DNA of 34,728 nt from Bacillota bacterium (lineage in GTDB: Bacteria > Bacillota > UBA5301), in NCBI GenBank assembly GCA_017656135.1, contig JACDOJ010000013.1:1-34728 (forward strand). Reading direction: 5' to 3'. Position numbers and translations under genes: made by a program. Shown piece by piece: positions 28,301 through 34,728 of the stretch (position 1 is the stretch's first letter; every line of letters starts with the position of its first letter). The notes beneath the pieces were generated by a model, which saw only the letters and a program-made list of their open reading frames with translations, made no database searches and was not told the origin of the DNA.

Positions 28301-30448
28301 GTGGCTAAAACCGTCGCGCTGACGTATAGATGGATATCGGTTGCTCTGGTCGTTTTGTTCCTGTCTTTTTTCTTTTTTCCCATCTATGTCGCGGCCGAAA
28401 ACGGATCAGCTAATGTTATACCTGTGGTCATCAACGGCCGGGAACTGCCTTTCACGGCTATCCCCGGCAGTTCAGAGGGTGAGTGGCTGGTATCCCTGCG
28501 GGATGTGGCCGGTGAAACCGGGCTTACCGTGGGCTGGCTGGAGGAAACCAAGACGGTTCGCTTAAAGGACAGCAGCACAGTGGCCTACCTCCAGGTAGGG
28601 TGTGAAGTGGCTCTGGTGGGCACCACCCAATACAACCTTTCGGAGGCCTTGCGCCTTTCTCAAGGGCGTCTTCTGGTTCCGGTGAGCTTTTTTGAGGATG
28701 TCTTTGGTTATAAGGCAGTGGTGGAGGAGGGGAAGCTGGTGATCACCACTCCCACTGAGAAGATCACCGGGATAGACTTTGCCATGAAGGACGGTCGCCC
28801 GAACGTTACTATCAAAACCTCCGGGATTCCCCGGTTCGAGTCGTATCTCTTGACGGAACCGGACCGGATTGTGGTGGACTTTTACGATACCCGCTTGGAT
28901 CTCAATGGTGACGTGGCCACCTGTACCGATTTGCCCCCGGAAAGCAGAATCAAGGGTATCCGGTGGGACCAGTTCAAGTCCAATGTGGCCAGAATCGTTA
29001 TTGACCTCGCGCAGGGGATCGGCTATGAGATCTTGCCTTCTCTGGATGGTAAAGGGCTGACAGTGGCCCTCTTTCGACAAGTGGAAGGAGTTTCTTTCCA
29101 ACGTGTCTTTGGCAAGGCCCAGCTGACTGTGGAAGGAGTGGGGCAGGAGGACTATTCGGTCACCTACCTAAAGAACCCAGACCGGCTGGTCGTAGATTTA
29201 GAGAAGGCCACCTTGGTCACAGAGGGCGAAGAGATTGAAATCGATGATCCCCTGGTGAAAAGAATCAGGATGCACCAGTTTCTGCCGAACATCGTCAGGG
29301 TGGTGTTGGATTTGAAATACCCTGCCGGCTACGTGGTAGCACCTGCCGATGATGAAAATACACTGGTTTTGGAGCTGGTGAAAAAGATCACCGGTGTGGC
29401 GGTCTCCGCCTATCAGGGGCGGGAGTCCCTCCTCATCAAGGGTTTCGGCATCGATGAGTACCGGGTGGAGTATTTCCCCGATCTGGCCCAGATTTTGGTG
29501 GATATCCCCTCGGCTATGCTGAGCACGGATCAGCCCCGACTGAGTTTCACCCGGGGCCCGGTGACTGACATCAAGCTGCTCCAGGTGGCTCCCACCACAG
29601 TGCAAGTCCAGATCGGTCTCAGGGGTTATCTGGGGCATGAGACGCGGCGGGTGGCAGACGGTCTCCAGGTATTGGTAAACAACTCGCCTCTGGCCGGCCG
29701 ACGGATTGTCTTGGATCCGGGGCACGGAGGGCAAGACCCTGGGGCCATTGGCCGAAGTGGGCTGATGGAGAAAGATGTGGTCTTGGATATCGCTCTGAAA
29801 CTGGAGAAGCTCTTGGAGAGCCAAGGGGCAGAGGTCATCATGGTTCGGGATGCTGATTACTATGTGCCACTGATGGAGCGGGCGGCACTCGCCAATACCG
29901 CTAATGCCGACGTCTTCATCAGCATCCATGTGAATTCGTCGATCAATAGAGCAGCCAACGGAGCGGAAACCTACTATTACTATGCTGATGCCGAGGGACA
30001 AGAACTGGCTGCCTTGATCCAGCGGGAGATGCTGGCTGCCCTGGATCTGAACAACCGGGCTCCCCGGCCTAACCGAGATTTCGTTGTTCTCAAAGAAACC
30101 AAGCTGACCTCAGTTTTGACTGAGGTGGCTTTCATCAGCAACCGGGCTGAGGAGAAAAAGCTTAAAGACCCAGAGTTTCGGCAGAAAGCGGCTGAGGCTA
30201 TAGCCCGGGGTTTGGCCTCCTATTTTGGCGGACCCAGTTGGCAGTTTAGGGATTTGATCGTCGAAAGCCCTCAAGAAGCTAAGGAACCCGAGGCTGCTCC
30301 AGAGGAAGAGGCCGCCCCGGAAGCCAAGGAAGAGGCTGAAAAAGCTCCTTCCGGCGTAAAGGTGTTTACCTGGGAGTCCTTGAAGGTAACTCCAACCAAA
30401 CCAGGTGAAGGTATAGTGGATAAGGTTAAAGTGATAGAAATACAATAG
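28301..30448 (+). CDS. N-acetylmuramoyl-L-alanine amidase with copper-amine-oxidase-N-like and AMIN domains
   Basis: A 715-residue secreted cell-wall hydrolase. Signal peptide about residues 1-31. A Cu-amine-oxidase-N-like domain (about 38-150) has VVINGRELPF and SLRDVAGETG. Three AMIN-like repeats begin near ITGIDFAMKDGRPNVTIKTS, VEGVSFQRVFGKAQLTVEG and ITGVAVSAYQGRESLLIKG. A zinc Amidase_3 domain (about 467-648) has DPGHGG (His475), METDVV-like MEKDVV, SIHVNS and TEVAFISN (catalytic Glu). The tail is a low-complexity Glu/Ala/Lys/Pro stretch (about 660-685) and a short conserved end. It cuts between muramic acid and L-Ala in peptidoglycan; the AMIN repeats likely bind the wall or septum. The GTG start follows AAGGGG. 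Confidence 0.92.
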   Translation: MAKTVALTYRWISVALVVLFLSFFFFPIYVAAENGSANVIPVVINGRELPFTAIPGSSEGEWLVSLRDVAGETGLTVGWLEETKTVRLKDSSTVAYLQVGCEVALVGTTQYNLSEALRLSQGRLLVPVSFFEDVFGYKAVVEEGKLVITTPTEKITGIDFAMKDGRPNVTIKTSGIPRFESYLLTEPDRIVVDFYDTRLDLNGDVATCTDLPPESRIKGIRWDQFKSNVARIVIDLAQGIGYEILPSLDGKGLTVALFRQVEGVSFQRVFGKAQLTVEGVGQEDYSVTYLKNPDRLVVDLEKATLVTEGEEIEIDDPLVKRIRMHQFLPNIVRVVLDLKYPAGYVVAPADDENTLVLELVKKITGVAVSAYQGRESLLIKGFGIDEYRVEYFPDLAQILVDIPSAMLSTDQPRLSFTRGPVTDIKLLQVAPTTVQVQIGLRGYLGHETRRVADGLQVLVNNSPLAGRRIVLDPGHGGQDPGAIGRSGLMEKDVVLDIALKLEKLLESQGAEVIMVRDADYYVPLMERAALANTANADVFISIHVNSSINRAANGAETYYYYADAEGQELAALIQREMLAALDLNNRAPRPNRDFVVLKETKLTSVLTEVAFISNRAEEKKLKDPEFRQKAAEAIARGLASYFGGPSWQFRDLIVESPQEAKEPEAAPEEEAAPEAKEEAEKAPSGVKVFTWESLKVTPTKPGEGIVDKVKVIEIQ

Positions 30449-30481
30449 CCAAGATATTTGAGAACAAACGAGGAGTTATGG

Positions 30482-31315
30482 ATGAACAGCGAAAGAGAGA
30501 AACCCATTGGGATATTTGATTCTGGTTTAGGCGGCCTGACCGTTGTCCGGGAGATCTGGCGTGATTTACCACAGGAGAGAATCACCTATTTCGGGGATAC
30601 CGCTAGAGTGCCCTACGGGGGCCGCAGCGCCGCTGAGATTACAGAATTTAACTCACAAATCATCGAGTTCATGCTTCAAGAAGGGATCAAGGCCGTCATT
30701 TTCGCCTGTAACACCTCTTCTGCCTTGGCCCTACAGGAGATGCGAAAGCGTTACCCGGTTCCCATGTTCGGAATCATCAAACCGGGGGCCAAAGCGGCCT
30801 TGGCCACCAGTTCCAACCGGCGAATTGGTTTGCTTGCCACTGAGGCCACTGTAAAGAGCGGTGCCTACGAACGAGCCATCCTAGCTCTGGAGCCGACGGC
30901 TCAAGTCTTTCCGATGGCTTGCCCAAAATTGGTGCCGTTGATTGAAAAGGGAGAGCTGGACTCACCGGAGACGGAAGGTGCCCTCCAGGAGTACATCGAC
31001 CCTCTGGCTGAGGCCGGGGTGGATACCTTGATTTACGGCTGTACCCACTATCCTTTCTTGGATTCTGTGATAACTAGACTCTACCCAGGGCGGTTCAAGC
31101 TGGTTGATCCAGCCAAGAGCTGTGTTCGGGAGGTTCGGGAATACCTGCAGCAAAATGCGCTTTTGGCCCAGGAAGCCAGGGGAGAAGACCGTTATTTTGT
31201 CAGCGGCGATCCTGGACACTTTGCTGCTTTGGGGTCCCGCTTGGCCGGCAGGATCCTACCGGCGCCTCAGAAAGTGGACGTCTTCGGCGAAAATGCTTTG
31301 AAAGTATTACCTTAG
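30482..31315 (+). CDS. murI: Glutamate racemase
   Basis: A 277-residue cofactor-independent racemase that makes D-glutamate for peptidoglycan. N-terminal IGIFDSGLGGLTVVREI; the catalytic cysteines are Cys76 (FACNTSS) and Cys187 (YGCTHYPFL); the YFGDTARVPYG loop is conserved. I chose ATG 30482, six bases after AGGAG; the longer frame from 30458 would include this ribosome site. It lies 33 bases after the amidase gene and upstream of a murD gene, whose enzyme consumes D-glutamate. Confidence 0.96.
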   Translation: MNSEREKPIGIFDSGLGGLTVVREIWRDLPQERITYFGDTARVPYGGRSAAEITEFNSQIIEFMLQEGIKAVIFACNTSSALALQEMRKRYPVPMFGIIKPGAKAALATSSNRRIGLLATEATVKSGAYERAILALEPTAQVFPMACPKLVPLIEKGELDSPETEGALQEYIDPLAEAGVDTLIYGCTHYPFLDSVITRLYPGRFKLVDPAKSCVREVREYLQQNALLAQEARGEDRYFVSGDPGHFAALGSRLAGRILPAPQKVDVFGENALKVLP

Positions 31316-31329
31316 AAAGCTGGGTGTTT

Positions 31330-32694
31330 ATGTTTGCAGATTTAGGACCAGGGAAAACGGCTGCTCTTGTCGGCCTGGGTATCACCAACCAGGCCGTAGC
31401 CGCCTATCTGGTCGGGTTGGGGGTCCAAGTGACAGGCTATGACCAAAAGACCCCCGAGGCCTTGGGAGATGCCGCCAAGAGCCTGGAGGAGCTTGGGGTG
31501 GACTTGGTTTTGGGTCCGGAAAGTTTCAAGTCTGATCTGACCGGTTTCGACTACATTTTCGTTACCCCCGGGATCCGGCCGGACATTCCGATGATCGCTC
31601 AAGGGGTGCGAGCAGGGGCCATTGTCACCAGCGAGATTGATCTTCTTCTGCAGAAGGCTCCGGGCTTTGTGGTGGGCATAACCGGTTCCAGCGGAAAGAC
31701 TACCACCACCAGCTTAATCGGCCACATCTTCCGCAAGGCGGAAAGAAGAGTGCTGGTTGGTGGCAATATCGGTGAGCCCCTGATTAAGGCGCTGCCCGAG
31801 ATGACACTCGAGACCTATTTGGTTTTAGAACTCAGCAGCTTTCAGTTGATGACTGTCCGGAAAAGCCCTAATCTAGCGGTGATCACCAACATCACACCCA
31901 ACCACTTGGATTACCATCCGACCATGGCCGAGTACATCGAAGCTAAGAGCAAAATCTTTGCCAACCAAACGGAGAGCGGAGTCCTGGTGGCCAATGCTGA
32001 TGACCCCATAGTTTTCGAGCTGGCACGCAAAGCCCCTGGACAGGTGATTCTCTTCTCCCGGCAGCAGGCTTTGGACGAAGGGGCCTGTCTGAAAGATGGT
32101 CAGGTGGTCTGGGTACACCAGGGCCAAGCCGAACCGGTGCTGACTCTTGCGGAGATTCCCTTACGGGGCCAACATAACTGGGAAAATGTTCTGGCGGCCG
32201 CAGCTGTGGCCAGGGCCAGTGGGATTGAAGCGAGCACCATTCGAGAGGCGGTCAGAGAATTCAAACCTATCGAACATCGGTTGGAGTTTGTCCGGGAGAT
32301 TGACGGGACAAAATACTATAACGACTCAATAGCTACTTCGCCTGCTCGGGCTGTAGCCGGATTGCGTTCTTTCGAGGAGCCGGTTATACTTATTGCCGGT
32401 GGCTACGATAAAAAAATCCCCTTCGATGATTTCGCTAAAGAACTGCCCGGACGGGTGAAACACCTTTTGCTTCTGGGAGACACTGCTCCGGCCATAGCCA
32501 AACTTGTCGATCAGCTGCCTGATGGTCCAGGGTATACACTTACCAATTCCTTGCAGGAGGCGGTGGAGAAGGCTAGAAGTCTTAGTGAGCCAGGAGATGT
32601 GGTTTTGCTCTCCCCGGCCTGTGCCAGTTTTGACATGTTTCCCAACTACCGGGAGCGAGGGCGAATTTTTAAGGAGATCGTCAACAATTTGTAA
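31330..32694 (+). CDS. murD: UDP-N-acetylmuramoyl-L-alanine--D-glutamate ligase (MurD)
   Basis: A 454-residue Mur ligase adding D-Glu to UDP-MurNAc-L-Ala. The N-terminal Rossmann-like domain has ALVGLGITNQAVAAYLVGLG. The ATP site is GITGSSGKTTTTSL. Conserved stretches are GGNIGEPL, ELSSFQL, ITNITPNHLDYH, RLEFV, YYNDSIATSP, IAGGYDKKI and LLSPACASFDMFPNYRERG. The start is ambiguous: GTG 31324 and ATG 31330 are both in frame and no strong ribosome site is visible; I used ATG. It is translated right after murI with an eight- to fourteen-base gap, which couples D-Glu supply with use. It lies outside a division-cell-wall cluster. Confidence 0.94.
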   Translation: MFADLGPGKTAALVGLGITNQAVAAYLVGLGVQVTGYDQKTPEALGDAAKSLEELGVDLVLGPESFKSDLTGFDYIFVTPGIRPDIPMIAQGVRAGAIVTSEIDLLLQKAPGFVVGITGSSGKTTTTSLIGHIFRKAERRVLVGGNIGEPLIKALPEMTLETYLVLELSSFQLMTVRKSPNLAVITNITPNHLDYHPTMAEYIEAKSKIFANQTESGVLVANADDPIVFELARKAPGQVILFSRQQALDEGACLKDGQVVWVHQGQAEPVLTLAEIPLRGQHNWENVLAAAAVARASGIEASTIREAVREFKPIEHRLEFVREIDGTKYYNDSIATSPARAVAGLRSFEEPVILIAGGYDKKIPFDDFAKELPGRVKHLLLLGDTAPAIAKLVDQLPDGPGYTLTNSLQEAVEKARSLSEPGDVVLLSPACASFDMFPNYRERGRIFKEIVNNL

Positions 32695-32716
32695 TCGTTG
32701 AACAGGAGGGTATTCA

Positions 32717-33478
32717 TTGGAGCGTATTGACGGACGGCAACCAAACCAATTAAGACCGATAAAGATAACTCGCAACTACCTAAAATACCCGGAAGGCTCC
32801 GTCTTGATCGAAACCGGTGATACTAAAGTGATTTGTACCGCCTCAGTGGAAGAACGAGTGCCGAGTTGGCTTAAAGGGACCGGGAAAGGGTGGATTACCG
32901 CTGAATATTCCATGCTTCCCCGGGCTACAGAGATCAGGAACGTCCGGGAATCCTCCAAGGGAAAACTGGGGGGTCGGACCATGGAGATCCAGCGCCTGAT
33001 TGGCCGGGCCTTGAGGTCGGTAGTGGACCTGGAGGCTTTAGGGGAGCGGACCATTTGGTTGGACTGTGATGTCATTCAAGCCGACGGCGGTACGCGAACT
33101 GCTTCTATTACCGGCGCTTTCATCGCCCTGGTAGATGCTTTGCTTAACCTCTGGCAAAACAGCACCGACCTTAACTGGCGGACCATACCGATAACCCATT
33201 ACGTGGCTGCGGTCAGTGCCGGCATCGTCGAAGGGATTCCCCTTCTGGATCTCAATTTCAGCGAGGACTCTGCCGCTCAGGTGGACATGAACTTTGTGAT
33301 GACGAAGGGGAATCAGGTCATCGAGATTCAGGGAACGGCGGAAGAGTATCCTTTCACCCAAGAAGAATTAGGCCAACTGCTCGCTCTGGCCCAAAAGGGG
33401 ATTGAAGAGCTCATCCAGATTCAAGAGGAGGTACTGGGTGAAGACGCCTTGAAAGTGGGGCGGTGGCCCCTTGCGTAA
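32717..33478 (+). CDS. rph: Ribonuclease PH
   Basis: A 253-residue phosphorolytic 3'-5' exoribonuclease that trims tRNA precursors. N-terminal [29 protein letters not shown], the [41 protein letters not shown] core (Arg and Asp residues for phosphate and catalysis), and [16 protein letters not shown] are family features. A TTG start lies six bases after GGAGGG. The last eight bases overlap rdgB, so the two are coupled. Three tRNA genes that this enzyme would help mature lie just downstream. Confidence 0.96.
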   Translation: MERIDGRQPNQLRPIKITRNYLKYPEGSVLIETGDTKVICTASVEERVPSWLKGTGKGWITAEYSMLPRATEIRNVRESSKGKLGGRTMEIQRLIGRALRSVVDLEALGERTIWLDCDVIQADGGTRTASITGAFIALVDALLNLWQNSTDLNWRTIPITHYVAAVSAGIVEGIPLLDLNFSEDSAAQVDMNFVMTKGNQVIEIQGTAEEYPFTQEELGQLLALAQKGIEELIQIQEEVLGEDALKVGRWPLA

Positions 33479-34070
33479 ACTGGTTTTAGCCACCCGCAAC
33501 CTGCACAAGGTGGAAGAGATCAAAGCTATGCTCGCCGGGTTGCCTCTGGAGGTTGTTTCCGTCAGCGACTATCCAGAGGCGCCAGAAGTTGTTGAGGACG
33601 GTAAGACATTTCAGGCCAATGCGGCCAAAAAGGCGGAGACTATAGCCAGGTACACCGGAGAGTGGACTTTGGCCGATGATTCCGGCCTGGAAGTGGAGTT
33701 CCTCCAAGGCAAGCCAGGGGTGTACTCAGCCCGTTTTGCCGGCGAAGACGCCTCGGATGCCGAGAATAACGCCAAGCTTTTAGGGCTGATGAAAGACGTT
33801 CCTAGGGAAAAGCGGGGGGCTCAGTTCCGGTCGGTGATCGCCATTGCCCGGCCGGGAGAAGAAACCCTCTTTGCTGAAGGCATTTGCCGGGGTCTCGTAG
33901 GCACTGAAGCCAAGGGTTTCAATGGTTTTGGTTATGATCCCCTGTTCGTCCTGCCTGAGCTGGGTAAAACCTATGCCGAACTCACCCCGGAGGAGAAGAA
34001 CAGAGTCAGCCACCGAGCCCGGGCCATGGAGAAGGCTCGGGAAATTTTGGCCAAATTAACTGCTTCCTAG
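33471..34070 (+). CDS. rdgB: dITP/XTP pyrophosphatase (RdgB/HAM1 family)
   Basis: A 199-residue housecleaning NTPase that hydrolyses ITP, dITP and XTP to monophosphates. [16 protein letters not shown] binds the nucleotide, LADDSGLEV carries the metal-binding Asp pair, [12 protein letters not shown] follows, then [10 protein letters not shown] and the C-terminal SHRARAM are conserved. The TTG start lies within the end of rph. This rph-rdgB pairing is common in Firmicutes. The tRNA promoter begins seven bases after the stop. Confidence 0.95.
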   Translation: MRKLVLATRNLHKVEEIKAMLAGLPLEVVSVSDYPEAPEVVEDGKTFQANAAKKAETIARYTGEWTLADDSGLEVEFLQGKPGVYSARFAGEDASDAENNAKLLGLMKDVPREKRGAQFRSVIAIARPGEETLFAEGICRGLVGTEAKGFNGFGYDPLFVLPELGKTYAELTPEEKNRVSHRARAMEKAREILAKLTAS

Positions 34071-34076
34071 ATGCTG

Positions 34077-34105
34077 TTGACAGAGTTAGACTCTCATGTT
34101 ATCAT
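34077..34105 (+). promoter_or_regulatory. Promoter of the tRNA cluster
   Basis: A perfect -35 TTGACA (34077-34082), a 17-bp spacer ending in an extended -10 TGT, and TATCAT (34100-34105). It lies 27 bases before tRNA-Pro. Confidence 0.85.
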
Positions 34106-34131
34106 AATAAAGCACTGTTCGGATAGAGGTT

Positions 34132-34208
34132 CGGGGCGTGGCGCAGCTTGGTAGCGCACTTGCCTTGGGAGCAAGGGGTCGCTGGTTCGAATCCAGTCGC
34201 CCCGACCA
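34132..34208 (+). tRNA. tRNA-Pro (anticodon TGG)
   Basis: Acceptor CGGGGCG pairs with CGCCCCG. The D-arm is GCGC/GCGC, the anticodon stem CTTGC/GCAAG has loop CTTGGGA (anticodon TGG), the T-loop is TTCGAAT, and the encoded 3' end is ACCA. Length 77. Confidence 0.97.
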
Positions 34209-34221
34209 TTTTTTAAAATGT

Positions 34222-34297
34222 GCGCCTGTAGCTCAGGGGATAGAGCAACGGACTTCTAATCCGTGGGTCGTAGGTTCGATTCCTACCAGGCGCGCCA
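34222..34297 (+). tRNA. tRNA-Arg (anticodon TCT)
   Basis: Acceptor GCGCCTG pairs with CAGGCGC. The D-arm is GCTC/GAGC, the anticodon stem ACGGA/TCCGT has loop CTTCTAA (anticodon TCT), the T-arm is GTAGG/CCTAC, and the 3' end is GCCA. Length 76. Confidence 0.97.
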
Positions 34298-34314
34298 GTA
34301 AATGCAATATACAT

Positions 34315-34392
34315 GGTGGGTGTAGCTCAGTTGGTTAGAGCGCCAGGTTGTGGCCCTGGAGGTCGTGGGTTCGACTCCCATCACTCACCCCA
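34315..34392 (+). tRNA. tRNA-His (anticodon GTG)
   Basis: Acceptor GTGGGTG pairs with CACTCAC (one G-U). An encoded G at -1 (34315) faces the discriminator C, as required for tRNA-His. The anticodon stem CCAGG/CCTGG has loop TTGTGGC (anticodon GTG), and CCA is encoded. Confidence 0.97.
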
Positions 34393-34409
34393 TGATTATT
34401 CTAGAAGAC

Positions 34410-34438
34410 AGAGATTACGTTAAGTAGTCTCTTTTTTT
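34410..34438 (+). terminator. Intrinsic terminator of the tRNA cluster
   Basis: AGAGATTAC (34410-34418) pairs with GTAGTCTCT (34424-34432), with one T-G wobble and a five-base loop, followed by a run of T to 34438. Confidence 0.88.
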
Positions 34439-34573
34439 GTGTCTGAATTTCGCAAGGGAAGCATTAGAGGGAAAAGGGCCTGCTCTAATGAAGATTATTA
34501 TCCTAATGAACTGTAGGCACAGTAAGGCGGTCTGGGAGACGCTGCAGGGAAAACGTCAGCTGAGGTGATTTGC

Positions 34574-34728
34574 TTGTTGTATAGAAGAATGCCCAAATCT
34601 GGCCAGGAACTGTCGGTTTTAGGTTTTGGGTGCATGCGCTTTCCCACCGATGCGGAAGGAACAATTGATGAGACCAAAGCTACCGAAATGCTCCATTACG
34701 CCATCGAAAACGGGGTCAACTACATCGA
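34574..34728 (+). CDS. Aldo/keto reductase, N-terminal part (cut by window end)
   Basis: The first 51 codons of an aldo/keto reductase-family protein: MLYRRMPKSGQELSVLGFGC, then MRFP and a segment ending ENGVNYI at the window edge. The LSVLGFGCMR and AIENGVNYID pattern is typical of the NADP-dependent TIM-barrel oxidoreductases of this group, several of which carry a C-terminal ferredoxin domain that would lie beyond the edge. The TTG at 34574 follows GAGGTGATT by eight bases. It is separated from the tRNAs by a terminator. The 135-base gap ahead holds no clear promoter. Confidence 0.85.
   Translation, partial: MLYRRMPKSGQELSVLGFGCMRFPTDAEGTIDETKATEMLHYAIENGVNYI

Noticed and set aside
29198-30001. 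Antisense frame of 267 codons in the amidase gene
   Set aside because: The product is rich in His, Gln and Ile with no motif, and the plus strand holds the AMIN and Amidase_3 domains.
34138-34338. 66-codon frame over the tRNA genes
   Set aside because: It is a translation of tRNA-Pro and tRNA-Arg sequence, which is a common spurious call.
1-34728. CRISPR arrays, insertion sequences, phage or integron signs
   Set aside because: I saw no regularly spaced repeats, transposase or integrase motifs, or attachment-site duplications next to the tRNAs within the window.

Overview
This window looks like chromosomal DNA of an anaerobic Bacillota, probably a Clostridia-class organism. The evidence is a T-box leader, GTG and TTG starts behind strong GGAGG ribosome sites, a GSI-alpha-length glutamine synthetase, a YkuS-family gene, a DUF2680-like secreted protein, and a murI / rph / rdgB block. 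I do not assign a genus. There are no insertion sequences, phage genes, CRISPR arrays or rRNA genes, and nearly every gap between genes is short.

Left edge to 4.4 kb: a leftward T-box riboswitch with its own near-consensus promoter (its gene lies outside the window); a small rightward pair (YkuS-family protein and a single-cluster ferredoxin); then a leftward polar amino-acid ABC transport operon (ATPase, binding protein, two permeases). The ATPase carries an unusual N-terminal zinc-binding RING-like domain, and the binding protein has no lipobox.

4.4-13.8 kb, rightward: a small DUF5658-like membrane protein, an endonuclease III-like gene without a canonical start codon, a Ca2+-type P-ATPase, an OmpR/PhoB-type response regulator and its histidine kinase (with a methionine-rich extracytoplasmic loop), a secreted Gly/Met/Cys-tailed small protein, a Na+/phosphate symporter with a PhoU-like tail, a TPR protein and a DUF554 membrane protein. 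Four phased TTCACA-like direct repeats lie in the gap just after the kinase gene. They look like a PhoP/OmpR-family binding array and suggest that the two-component system controls the secreted protein and perhaps the phosphate symporter. Glutamine synthetase (leftward) converges on DUF554, and the two stop codons overlap.

15.2-25 kb, rightward: a complete uptake [NiFe]-hydrogenase locus. It has a Tat-exported small subunit, a large subunit, a cytochrome b anchor and a maturation protease; then a terminator; then hypA, hypB, hypF, hypC, hypD and hypE. Together these encode the periplasm-facing H2-oxidising enzyme, its quinone-side electron outlet and the whole NiFe(CN)2CO cofactor assembly line. 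Upstream lie a perfect 12-bp palindrome and a possible 18-codon leader ORF.

25-34.7 kb: a response-regulator diguanylate cyclase, fabI, an unrecognised membrane-anchored protein, a cell-wall amidase with three AMIN-like repeats, murI, a murD outside any division cluster, rph, rdgB, three tRNA genes (Pro-TGG, Arg-TCT, His-GTG) with a strong promoter and terminator, and the start of an aldo/keto reductase.

Most of the window is conventional. The parts most worth a second look are the zinc-domain/ABC-ATPase fusion, the ATPase/two-component/secreted-protein/phosphate-symporter module with its operator array, the missing start of the endonuclease III gene, and the leader region of the hydrogenase operon.
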